Shown here: piece by piece, positions 11,123-21,876 of the stretch
Layout of the letters: each line of letters starts with the position of its first letter
Position numbering within the stretch: the first letter of the stretch is position 1
DNA from: Rhizoclosmatium globosum
Taxonomy: Eukaryota; Chytridiomycota; Chytridiomycetes; Chytridiales; Chytriomycetaceae
Assembly (NCBI GenBank): GCA_002104985.1
Contig: MCGO01000032.1
Coordinates: 124,001-188,000, forward strand
Length of the DNA: 64,000 nt
Direction: 5' to 3'
Notes under the pieces: model-generated
The model's database searches: none
What the model saw: the letters and a program-made list of their open reading frames with translations, nothing else
Told to the model about the DNA's origin: nothing
Translations under genes and position numbers: made by a program

Positions 11123-12978
11123 ATGTCGTCGAGAACGCGTCCGACGATGTTTCTGCATATATTATATGCCCTATCAGTTGGCACAGTAATCCAAGTCACA
11201 GTCCTGTCCGATTTTCTGATTCCCAAAGGATTAGATGACTTAAAATCAACAAACTACACTGTAGAATGTGGACCAGATCCAACCCAAGACGGCTGTTACC
11301 CGATATTAGACGCCTGTAAGGATGACGACTTCCTGCCACATCCAATCTACGTTTCCATCCCCACTCCAAAATACGTAACCTACTTCCTTATCGCGGCAGC
11401 ACTCTCCCTTCTTTCAAGTTTTGCAATATTCCAATACGACCTCCACCTCGTCGAACACACAATGCACACCTTCAAAATCGCACGAAACGCGTTTTTCGCA
11501 AAGTTGATTCGGTTATCCCGAAAATCCCCCGAATTTGGCGCTTGTTTGCTATGGACTGGCGACATCGACGATGATGAAGAGGATAAACCAGTGTCTCTCG
11601 GCATGTACCCGGGAGCTCAGAACCAAACCCATGCACACGTACACACCTATACACTTCACGAACAGTTTGGAACGTCGGGTAGAGGTCTTGAAGAACTGAT
11701 TTCGATGGAACCGACGGTGGAAACATTGGAGGAAATGTCGATTCTTGTGAACGCGTTACTGTTACAAACGAAATTTGCAGTGGCAGACTTGGTTCCTCCC
11801 AAATTCAAGTTTGGGTTCCCAGCTGCATTGTGTAATCACACGGGAAGCCTCGTTTTCTCCCTTCTGTCGGCGATTTTGTTGACGGTCGCCAGTTACTTAG
11901 TTGAAAACGCGATATCAAATTCAAATGGGAATTTGTTTCTGGGACTCGGGGGTGCATCGCTTCATCTCAGTAATGCTGTCACTTGGATGGTGTTTGGAAT
12001 GCATTTAATCAATTTTGTTGAATTGCTGCAGTTGTTCAGAAATCCAGGATCGAATGCGACAGTCTCTCTCTCTATGGGAGAATTGGAGAGAGTTCGAGAA
12101 GGGCATATATTCCCTATTGCAGTCTATTCATTTGACGTCGTCATGAATCTCAGCATTGTGATATTGTGTTATTTTGAAAAGTGGTCTTTTCGATGGGCAG
12201 AGCAATGGTACGAGTTTTGTTAAGCTAGGTAGATTTACTGACAGTAATCCATCAGGTACTTTGCAACCATAACAACAATCGGATTTTCACAATATGGTCT
12301 GAAAACAGATCTGGGAAAGATATATTGTCAGATATTGGGTAGGTGTTAAAACTCTGACTTTCGAAGAATTAACCAGTGCGTGACTAAGGTGTCTACGGAT
12401 TCCTGCACCTCGCAACAATCCTTGGTATATTCGCAGGAATGGTCCTGGACAGTTTGAAAACCCGAGTGGAATTCCTGGTAACAACGTTCGATCAAGACAC
12501 AGACCAAATTGAGCGCAAGAGTGTGGTACCCGGATCGATCAAAACTTCAAAATTCAAGTCCCGATTTCGAAGATTCGCAAGGCATCATGAAGTATTGACC
12601 ATGATTTTTGTCGTGTTCGCCATATGGGCTTTTGGGACGATTTCATTTGCGATTATTGAAGATTGGCGGTATGTTCAAGCATCGTATTTTATCGTGAACG
12701 TGGTTTTGACGGAGGGATACATGGTGAGTGGGGTATTCTGTAATCTCCTAGTTTTATAAGATGATTCCAAGGATCTTTATCCATCGACGTCAATCGGACG
12801 AATATTCATTTACTATTACTCGTTGCTGAGTTATGGGGTATGGGCCTACGCGATTTCGTTTCTTGTTGAGAAGCTTCATAACGCCAAAGTTGTTGTCGTG
12901 CGAAGACAAAACAATCATCGAATTTCTGTACTTGCGAAACGGGAATCCATGATTAACAGAGGAAGCAGTGGTGTATAA
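11123..12978 (+). CDS. TOK-like 8-TM, two-pore-domain membrane protein (paralogue 2)
   Basis: Start MSSRTRPTMFLH is chosen by alignment with the upstream paralogue (MASRTRPTVFMH). Exons are 11123-12207, 12256-12338, 12389-12723 and 12772-12978; all three joins restore paralogue-like sequence (W-YFATITTIGFS; G-VYGFLHLA; TEGYM-DLYPSTS). Pore 1 contains TTIGFS, one residue from the K+-channel TIGFG, and pore 2 contains TEGYM-DLYP. Transmembrane layout matches paralogue 1. A His-rich stretch (THAHVHTYTLH) and an acidic DDDEED patch lie in the cytosolic segment. Function is likely a plasma-membrane channel or channel-derived protein; ion selectivity cannot be assumed. Confidence 0.7.
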
Positions 12979-13182
12979 TTCACTAATAACAACGAACCAG
13001 CCTGCCCATCCAAAAATATCTCAGAATGTCAGAGACGAATAAATCTAAACTGAATCATTTAATATCGATTATAGTTCCTTCTTCTTCGGTTTCGTCCGTT
13101 TCGATGTCCTTTCTACCAGATACAAAGTGCGAAGATGTATAGCTACGGCACAACATCCAACAGATACAATCTACACTTCGCT

Positions 13183-13542
13183 TTATTTCTTTAGAAGCCC
13201 TGAAACCCGCACGAGACGCTCTTGGCACACTTTCAAAATAACGTTGACGGCAAGCAGCTTCTTGCGACAGACAAGCAGCCGCTGCAACGTCGCATCTATA
13301 GGAGGCGGATTTGATGCTGCTAATATGCTGTGAAGTTCTAAGCGGTGCGTTAGTTGAGGAACTGGTTATCGACAGTAGGTGGACTACAAAGACTCGCACA
13401 TACCAGTTGCTAACCGGTCCATCTCCTTGATGAGTTCCACCTGTGATGATTGAGCCGCGACTACCTTGATATCGAGTTCATATATAGTGCGCGTAAGACT
13501 GGCTGTGAATTCTTTGGTGAATGTTTCAACAAAGTCAACCAT
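13183..13542 (-). CDS. Snapin-like BLOC-1 subunit
   Basis: A 97-residue coiled-coil protein from exons 13404-13542 and 13183-13337 (intron 13338-13403, GTATGT...TTAG). The product contains SSQVELIKEMDRLATELHSI followed by a second helix ending QERLVRVSGLLKK, the pattern of SNAPIN / yeast Snn1 (SQVELREQIDxLATEL in animals). BLOC-1 acts on endosomes, in sorting and tubule formation. The ATG lies only 29 bp downstream of the stop of the next upstream minus-strand gene, an extremely tight spacing. Too short to be found without splicing. Confidence 0.8.
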
Positions 13543-13571
13543 TCCAGTCAAACTTTGGAGTTGTCAATGGT

Positions 13572-15711
13572 TTATTGAGGCACTTCTTTATCCCCAGAAT
13601 GATATACACCATCATCGTTCAGTGTCAGTAATCGGTATTTCATCCCCAGCAACACACCAGATATAAAGTGCATACAAATCGTAGCGGCTACAGTACTCCC
13701 CGACACAATCTCCATCTTTTGTGGCCAAAACTGGGTTGCAAATGGTCGTATTAGGGACACGAAACAGAGCAACACACATGCGCCACTAGCCACTGACCCA
13801 TATCGAGAAATCACATCAAACCGATCCGTCTTTTCCCCGATAACTTTGGTTATTCCCGTCACGAATTTCGCAAAACTGAAGAGTAAGATTCCATCGAGAA
13901 GGAGAAGCGCGATTTCACTTGCAGCTTGACACGCCCACGTTGTCGTCGCCGTGAATCCCACTGCAGATAAATACCCGGAACTTGCATTATTAACGCGAAT
14001 GACTTCGAGGATACTGAATATAACGGGAAGAAGGAACACAATTGGTGAAAAAAGGAAGAGGATCTTAATAGCGCGAAAGTATCGAGGCCAGAGCCGTCGT
14101 AATAGAGTCTTTGACCGCACATATGACGTGTACAAATAAGCACAGTTCCAAGCTGAAGTGAGAATGTATGTTAATACGTAATAAACGGCTTGCTCGTTTT
14201 GAACGTTCTCGAAAACCCGTAATGACAGAAACAGGTTCCAGTATAATAGGCATATGACGTTTCCTCCAATGAGAGAAGCAAGTCCGAGAAAATATCCAAT
14301 ATTAAACGGAGACAACATTTTCCCATTCTCAGAAATACGGTCATACCGAATCATAAGATACGAGAATATTGCTAACATCATGGCATCACAAACCAGCATT
14401 GCATAGAACACATAATATTCAACAAAAACGTCCATCTGCGCCTGATAGTTCTTTGGGCATTCTCGAATAGACTGTTTCACAGAGTCATTGATATCCATGA
14501 TCCAAAACGTCTGAGCGAATGAGAAGTATTCACGGGGATCAACTTTGGGATCATCGCAGAGCTGGTGGACGGCTGTCAGCTGTGTACTTGAGTTCTGGGA
14601 ATTGAACCATAACACATTCATGGCACCAGACGCGTTGTGTCTGAAAGACGACATTCCGTTATAGAATTCTCTGTAATACTCATACACGTCTATAACGGTG
14701 GAAGCAGGGAGATATATGTAGCATAAGAAGTTGATGTATTCAAGTACAATTGAATCCACATCTTTGATTCGATAGTTGATTCCAAAAGCAAGAACGTCTC
14801 CTGTTTTGTAATAATCATTTTAGCACAGAAAAAATGCGATCAGTTTGGAATTTTATACCTCTCATTAAGTATTCAGCCGTGGCTGTTTGTATTGACAAGT
14901 TCCTAGACGCGAACCATATGTACATTTGATTAGTTGTTGGAGATTGGGCGAATTGGTTGAAAACTTCTATGATTCCTTTATCCCTCATACTCAAACAATC
15001 TTCAAGAGTGTATTTCGCTGTTTGGCCTAATATTACGGTACTGTTTAACATTGCGAAAACAGAAGCTAGCTCGGAAGTCGCTCTTGTTGTGTCCGCGCAT
15101 AAATCTATTATCAGTTTAACTTGTGTTGGAGATTGTTGCGCCGTGAGCCAATTGATACTTTGTTTTGAACTTGGAGATGTATTGAAGTCTACGAAAATAC
15201 TGCAGTTATTCACAGCATAAATAAGCGGCATCGTCATATTCAAGTTTGATGTCATATATTCTACAACATGTAGAGTCTGGGTACGATTGTAACCCCAAAT
15301 AAAGGGTCTGGAGCAGATGTACCCAATCGAAACAACTTTTGTCACTTCGTCAGCCGCTCGAAAGGTTTGACGAGACCCAGGTGTAAATGGATTCGCGTAC
15401 AAATAGCCGAGTGGGTCTGGTTTTTGTTGCTGATATGCTTGAAGGATACCAGGCCCAGTATCATTCAAACATTTCGAGATCTGTTGTTGTAGACTAATGT
15501 CGAGGGCAAAAGTGTTTTCCATGTACCAGAACAGGGATAATTTGGAGTGGTTTGGAAGTGTCAATGGATCACATATTGACGCGATAATGCTGCTTTGGGA
15601 GGATCTTGTGAGCGAATCGAACCACCAAATATTCTGGTTTGTTTGCAGAGGGTTGCAGTTTAATATTGAATCTGGAAGGGTTTGTATAAACTGGGTGGAG
15701 TTGAGGCTCAT
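13572..15711 (-). CDS. Seven-TM protein with WF-repeat ectodomain (family member 1)
   Basis: Two exons, 14859-15711 and 13572-14800, joined as YLMRG-DVLAFG. The N-terminal half is extracellular in appearance: many N-x-S/T sites and repeated motifs IWWFDSL...ASIC, INWLTAQQ...IDLC, YIWFASRN and LWFNSQN...HQLC. From about residue 380 seven hydrophobic helices follow, with MLSPFNIGYF after the first and LLRRLWPRYF after the third. The same architecture recurs in three genes at 43-50 kb. No named family is recognised. A receptor is the natural inference from a glycosylated, disulphide-rich ectodomain plus seven helices, but no ligand or G-protein motif can be assigned. No frameshift seen. Confidence 0.65.
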
Positions 15712-15863
15712 TGTTATGTCTATTGTTTTGATTCCTGCGAAAACACAATGAAAACGCGTGTATGCAAAGAGACTAATTATAGCGCTTTACTTTTAAAGAT
15801 TCTGTTAAAGCAAATATAATAATTTAGCAGCTAAAAGAGACAGACTTGAGGGGCGAGTGAATG

Positions 15864-16509
15864 TCAGGCAGCAAAATCGATATTCACGATTAAATGGACA
15901 GTACCGTCACGACCTCTACACAAGACAATGAAATGAAATCAAGAATTAATGCATGAACGTAAAGTAAATGAACTCACCAGCGTCAATAAATGACCTGGAT
16001 CGTCCTCCCGACGCATTCTGCTCTGAGTCAACGGAAGAGCGCAAGGCACCTTCAACAAAGACTTGGGAGCCCCTCTTGATTTTTCCTGAGAGGTAGATGG
16101 ATTCTTCGAGAGATTGGCACTGGGAGACAGTGTGGAACCTGATTTGTTTGGTGTACAATGGAGCCGTAGACGCATTCTCTGACATAGCATACTCGTCCGT
16201 TTCGATAATGAATGTCCAGCGACCGTGAGTGACGCGGGATGTCGGAACTGGGAAGGGGGTTGGGAGTCTTGAAGATGAGAAGGAGGGTGTGAACGCAGGA
16301 GGTTTTGATACAATTCCAATGATAGCCGTTTTGTTGATGGATACGGCTGAAGTTGGAGTCGTTGAACGAGCAGTTGAAATCCGTGCAACTTGAGAAGAGA
16401 ATGCAACCGCAGAATACTCTCGTTGTCCACAAGGCAAGAATAAGCTTAATTGAGGGGGATTGTGAAGGAAAGCAGTGAGAAGAACGGTTGAGCTTGAACG
16501 GGAATTCAT
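15864..16509 (-). CDS. Mitochondrial single-stranded DNA-binding protein
   Basis: OB-fold SSB of the Rim1/mtSSB type, coating single-stranded mtDNA at replication forks. The N-terminus (MNSRSSSTVLLTAFL...) is Ser/Arg-rich without acidic residues, typical of a matrix presequence. The core reads SINKTAIIGIV, GRWTFIIETDEY, YTKQIRFHTVSQCQ and KIKRGSQVFVEGALRSSV, and after a 64-nt intron (15914-15977) ends RDGTVHLIVNIDFAA. The spliced ending is what clinches the call; without splicing the protein runs into an unrelated tail. A second, divergent OB-fold gene lies at 19625. Confidence 0.8.
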
Positions 16510-16598
16510 TGGTTCTTTTGTTATTTCATCCACTTTTTTGTGAAGCTTCTTTTCATTCTCGAACTCCAGCTTCTCACACACACACACCCATCAACACG

Positions 16599-18390
16599 AT
16601 GTCGGCCAAAGAAGTAAGTGCAGCCCCGTCTATTCAGCGTGTGATTAAACACAGTGGCCAGGTGGTCCAAGTGTCCGCCATCGTTCAAAAGCTCGAGAAA
16701 GAGCGGCATCTCAAGCGCGTTCTCGCATCAAACGCAGCGACTGGAACCGGAGCAGTCGCGTCGTCCGAGTCGCTCTCGTCGGCAAAGTCGCAGTCGACGT
16801 CGCTCGACCACGTTGCTGCGAACCCTTCTACTTCGACAACTACTTCGATAACCGAAACTGAGTCCGCCCTCGCCGCCGCAATTCGCCGCGCCGCAGAAGA
16901 ACGAAAGAAGAAGGCCGCCCTGGATCTGTCGCCGCCGCCTCTGCCCGAAAAGATGCCGTCAACTCCGCCAACTCCGATCACTCCGATCACTCCGGCGACT
17001 CCGATGGCAGTCACTTCAGCTCCAGGCGGTGAAACTCATCTGTTCAAAAAAGTGGCAGGAAAGTGGGTCGAGACTGGCCCCGCAACGGCACTCTTTGAGA
17101 CGACTGGGAATGGCGCTGGTGTTACCCTGTCCGATTCGGACTCAGTTACCCCTCAACCGAATCCACTGGCACAGAGACAAAGCATGCATAGCAAAACTCC
17201 ACAACAGAGACCTTCTCTCACATCTCATGCTCACCATCTCAAACCCACACTCAACAGCCCACAACTTCAAAGAGAACGTCAGCTCAATCAACATCTCCCC
17301 AACCTGCATTACCCACTCAAAAATCGAACCAAAATGCATTACAGAAGCTGGATGAAATGCTGAGCTCCATTGACCAGGACCTCAAACAATCAACTTTCTC
17401 TGATCCTTCACCTGCCTCAAAAACAGCAACCCCTTCTACTCCAAAGAAAACTGTAGCAACTCGCAAAAAGAATCATCAGCTACTGCAACCGACGTCCAGC
17501 AACAACCTCCCATCTATTACAACCCATACACCAAAACTACTTCAACACAGCCCCCAATTCCGTCTACAGCCAACCCTCAACCAATATCCCTCTCTTCTCT
17601 CGAAAAACTGAATGCTCTCCTCGGCTCACAAGGCTCACTCACGCAACCATTCACACCCCTCTCAGGAACCCCTGCCGCAAGTCGATCCGAAGATTCAGTC
17701 AGTAGCTCTGAGCTTCCTCCTTCCGTCTTCAAAGCCGGAAGTAGCACCGATCCACTCGCAACACTCGATGCTGTTTGTTCTCTCCCGCAAAACCGTGTTG
17801 GAGACCCGCATCTCCATCATCTTCCAGGCGCTGAAATACACGGATATGAGATGCAGGTGGCATGGCGGAACGAAGGCCTGGTGATGTCGATGAAGCGAGG
17901 AGAAAGACGCTTGAAATGAAGGAACGTTTGTTTGAGGCTGACGAGTTGCCTCCACCAAAATGCCATATATCGCAGAGCCGGTGGTTATATCTCCTGTATC
18001 TGCTTCCGGAGCTAGCATAGTAGTGCTGGCACTAGTAGCAGTACTGCTGGAGCTGGAACTCATCTTGGAGCAACGGAAGGAAGTCCTGCTACAAAGCGAA
18101 TTGGGGTGCGAAGTGCAAGAACACCTGGTCAACCTGGCCGTGATGACCTGAATAGTATAATAAGCGGTAGTACTGCAAGTAGCAATGGTGGAAGCGTGGT
18201 GTCAGCAACAGACAACCAAGAGTTTCTTCTCTGCGAGGGTCTGTTAGTGCACAAGGTGGAGTCTCGCAAAGAGCTAGTATGCTGACGTCATTGGTTCCGA
18301 TGCTCACCTGCAGCGATGCCATCAGGATTATCCGCTAGCGGTGCACTTGGAGTGGCGTAATTGTTGATGAAGCCGGAATGGATACCACTG
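16599..18390 (+). CDS. Uncharacterised Ser/Thr/Pro-rich protein, frames disrupted
   Basis: Starts MSAKEVSAAPSIQRVIKHSG and contains a short charged helix (VQKLEKERHLKRVL), an AAIRRAAEERKKKAALDL helix, and a TPITPITPATP run. From 17350 on, coding-like sequence continues in other frames (LDEMLSSIDQDL; SLEKLNALLGSQG; RKTLEMKERLFEADELPPPK; then a Ser/Gly/Ala-rich stretch). No known catalytic domain is seen. I read it as one long, mostly disordered protein broken by small indels, but several genes cannot be excluded. End is approximate. The start lies 89 bp from the divergent mtSSB start. Confidence 0.35.
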
Positions 18391-18399
18391 TTGTGACAA

Positions 18400-19466
18400 A
18401 TGCCGTCGCAGATCATTCAAAAGGATTTAATGAGCAAGGATATCCGATGCGAGAGGTTTGTGTATTCTGTTGTTTCATTGTTTGACAAAAACTGCTACAC
18501 AGCTATTCTGGAAAAGACGGGGAAAATATCAAACATCTCATACAACTTTTTCATCAGCCGTGCTTCTCTCTACTGCGCCACTCTGAAAGGTATATCGCTT
18601 TTCACATATTGTCTTCCTCTAACGACCGCCCACTAGATGGTTCCATCCATCCACAATTCCCAATCCCTCTCCACAACATCCTTCACGTTTCTTGGGAAAA
18701 CAAACGCGTAACTGTTACCTGGTACTACTCAAAACCACCTCCCAAACGAGAACCCCGAACGACAGACATTGAACTTGAGTTCTCTGATCTCTTCAACACA
18801 TCACAATGGGCCATCAAACTCTTGGCTGCTGCGTTCAAAAACAATCATACAAACGAGGTGTTGGGGAAACAAGCGATTTTCTTTGTGGATCAAGAAGACG
18901 TCAAGCTTGTCAGAGAGGTGTTGAAGGATTTGATTATTCCTATCTTGGAGGCTGCAAGGAAACCGTTTGATGTTCACGTGAGTTAACTTAATTTTGAAGA
19001 AAGCTCCGATGAGTCTGATTTTGTACCGAGTTTAGTGATTGACGCCGGAGGGTCTCAAGAACGCTCTGGATCGATTAGAGTTGGGCATATCAATTCATTA
19101 CTTATTTAAGGACGAAGAACACGTCGACAAAGACGTTTAAGCTTGTTGATGAATGTTTGATGGCTGCTGCGTTGCGCGCACGAGGTTTGTTGCTTTCGTG
19201 TTTGCAGAACGGTAAATGGAGCGCTAATTGAAAATCAATAGGACGAGATATGAAACAGATTAAAGTGTTACAGCCAGAGATGGATCCCGTGGAAGTTGCA
19301 CTAGCAGCGTTAAAAGGTACACAAATCCTTGTTGTTTTTTGAAAACATTTAATTTATCGATGCGAATTCAGAGCCAACGCAATCCTCACAATTCTGTATC
19401 ATGAATACGATTTTGAAGTATGAAAAAGGACGGTTTGTCAAGAGCAAGCAAAAGAGTCGCAAGTGA
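18400..19466 (+). CDS. Uncharacterised multi-exon gene or downstream part of the 16.6 kb gene
   Basis: Best-supported exon is about 18639-18980, encoding LHNILHVSWENKRVTVTWYY and ending DLIIPILEAARKPFDVH before a GTGAGT donor. Later pieces around 19120-19466 read as KLVDECLMAAALRARG-RDMKQIKVLQPEMDPVEVALAALK-EPTQ and end KSKQKSRK. The intron joins are in phase for the last three pieces; earlier joins are not. The beta-rich segment with the following helix vaguely recalls the N-terminal region of lipid kinases, but the glycine-rich nucleotide loop is not visible, so no function is assigned. Confidence 0.3.
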
Positions 19467-19624
19467 AACTAGATAACTATTATTCGATTTCGATTTCATC
19501 GGTTTTTTTCGTTTTTGTTTTCCAGTAAATGAATGTTATTAGGCTTGTGTTTTTGTGTTTGTTGTGTGTGTCAGATCAAACGTGTTCGCATCCCACACCA
19601 GAAACGTACCCAAAAAAAGGATTC

Positions 19625-20140
19625 ATGCTTTACGTAAAAGTATTTGCGAGATTTGCTCTGCAGATCGTAACGGCAAGGGTGCGTGATGAATACTAACACC
19701 ACAATCCAACCATATCCTTAACCTTCTTCTCAAAGCTTCCATCCACTACCGTGAACAATAAATTCTCTTGGAAGGAACCCTTCTGAAAGACCCGGTCTTT
19801 ATTCCTCCTTCAAGTCCGTTCCTCAAACGTTGTGGAGGCCACTGGTCATTTACCATTGCAACTGACACGTATTCTGGGGGAAAGGATGACAAGACGCCTC
19901 CCGTGCATTTCGTAAGAGATTTTCAGCCAATCACGGCACCTGATTTCGTTTACGGGACGATTGGGAAAGGAGCGAGAGTTCATTTGGAAGGGACTCTTGA
20001 AAATGAAGGGAAGGGACGGGTTTTCGTTGTCGGTAAGTGATGAGATAGACTTTTGTAAATTATACTTGTCCAATCGGTTCACACTTGCAGATCATGCTTT
20101 GGTTTTAAAGGTCAAGGAGGATGGAAAAGTTGTTGTCTGA
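19625..20140 (+). CDS. OB-fold / mtSSB-like protein, second copy
   Basis: Exons 19625-19678, 19736-20032 and 20091-20140. The start MLYVKVFARFALQIVTAR looks like a mitochondrial presequence. The core reads VNNKILLEGTLLKDPV (after allowing one missing A at about 19760), HWSFTIATDTY, IGKGARVHLEGTL and, across the second intron, GRVFVV-DHALVLKVKEDGK. The pattern (N-xx-LxGxL-xDP ... KGxxVxVEGxL) is that of SSB OB folds. It is divergent from the SSB at 15.9 kb, so it may serve a different mitochondrial DNA or RNA role. The frameshift lies in an A run. Confidence 0.55.
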
Positions 20141-20226
20141 TGTGAAGGAGAAGGATAAATCGCAATTGCATTATGCATTTAATAACAAAAATAAAAAGTT
20201 CATAAGTTTGACAGCTCTCCCTCATT

Positions 20227-21821
20227 ATGGCTTTCTTCGACAAAACAACGGCATCTGGCGGTCCCTCCTCGATTCTAAAGGCAGGAAGACTACGCAGCAG
20301 CAGCAGAATGAATTGACGCAGAAACAGATTCTGAGTGAAGCTGCAGCTGCGAATCGAGCATTTGTCATGAGGAATCAATGCGGCCCAGTTTGGTTTGGAC
20401 TTGCCAGAATATCACATTTCTATCGACTTACAAAACTCTTTTATGCTAGCATGGGGTTCTAAGTGTAAAAGTCCGAATGGCGTCGCTCATCAAGTTTGAA
20501 AGTGAGTGTCTTCTTTTCGACGCGTTTGCTTGAAGATATCGAACCTCTTTCCCTGCATAGAAAATGCGATTGATATGGGTGGATCTTATTGCTCGGTCAC
20601 GATTCGGAACCTCGTCAAAAGGACTCAGGTGGTGCAAAACATTGCGGGGATCTTGAAGTGGGAACAGATTAAGCACTTCCCCATACAAGTACGCTTGTTA
20701 CTTTATAATATTTTTTTGCGCTCATTGATTATTTGTGTCAGATTCTGCGAAACCGTCGACATCCATACAATCTGGTGAAAATTGAGTTGTTTGGGTATTC
20801 ACCAAGCAACACCGCTGAGGTTATACCGATTGGATCTGTATCATTTCATTTACACGACATTTTGAGTGCGAATCCCATTGCCGGGACATACGATTTGTGG
20901 AATGATCATATCCAGGTTTTTGAGTTTTCCTCTCGTTTGGAGGTACATCCAAGCTCATCACTTCATCATCAGGTCGGCGATATGACCTCGAGTTTACGCA
21001 CACGTATGGTCTTTCGGATATGGCTATTCGCCACAACTTAAAGAAGATGATTTGAAACCGGATGAAATTATCACATACTCGTTGTTCCCTCGTGTCATTC
21101 CATCGCGTGAAAAAAGAGAGCCTGAGCATCAAGTTATGGTTGTGTGCGCAAATCCTCATCCGAGCTACATCAACTTTAAGGAACGCGTGTATTTGAGTTA
21201 TGGAAAGGAGATTAAAGAGGTGTTGGAGGATATGGCGGACGAAATGTATCAGCCTGTATTATTTGAAAAGGAGATGGGTGCGAATGATGAGATTCGGAAT
21301 GAGGTGATACTTTTTGTCATTTCGTGTTTTTGTGTAACATCTTGGACAGTATTTCTCCACCACGGACCGGTTCGCTAGACTGACGTTTTGAGAAACTATT
21401 TGAAGGGATCCACAAACGTGAGCAAGAATATTTTTTGTTGTGGTGATTTGCTGATTTGAGACACAGCAAGAAACGGTCACATTGTCATTACAAGATGAAA
21501 CCAATCTTGAAGGAGACACACACATCGCGTACTAGTTTCAAAGGACTATACAAGTTTGTTAATTCGGAGGATGCCAATGATCCAACATCTGCAACTTCAA
21601 ATCCAATCATGATTTCGCCTCCCGAATCCGCATCTCTTTTCGCAGGACGATCGACTCTACAGGCTATGATTGATGAAAGGAGAAAGAGTTTCAGCGGCGC
21701 TTGGACAACTGGGATGCGCGCAAGTCGTCAAGGATCGTTCGACTTCAGATCAGAGGCAAAGAATCCACCAGATACAGCTGGAAATCAGTTGAACATACCT
21801 GGTGCTTGGCCCGGAAAATAA
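20227..21821 (+). CDS. C2-domain-like protein, several small frame breaks
   Basis: Coding sequence starts about MAFFDKTTASGGPSS, with a QQQQNELTQKQ helix, then a beta-rich segment (LPEYHISIDLQ; LSVKVRMASLIKFE; YCSVTIRNLVKRTQVV; VKIELFGYSP; IPIGSVSFHLHDIL), followed by DLEFTHTYG and FGYGYSPQLKEDDL. This resembles a C2-type beta-sandwich. A C-terminal region (QAMIDERRKSFSGAW, a Ser/Arg-rich tail) ends at 21821. At least four one-base slips (near 20400, 20980, 21010 and 21390) are needed to hold the frame; introns follow MASLIKFE, HFPIQ, DHIQ and EIRNE. Membrane or lipid association would be the domain-based guess. Confidence 0.4.
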
Positions 21822-21876
21822 TTGTAACATTGTCTTTTATTCCGGAACAATTCATAAATAAAAGTTATTTTGTCGT

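Noticed and set aside
18600..18980. Sphingosine or diacylglycerol kinase assignment
   Set aside because: The beta-rich segment and following helix are reminiscent, but the glycine-rich nucleotide-binding loop and catalytic motifs are not visible.
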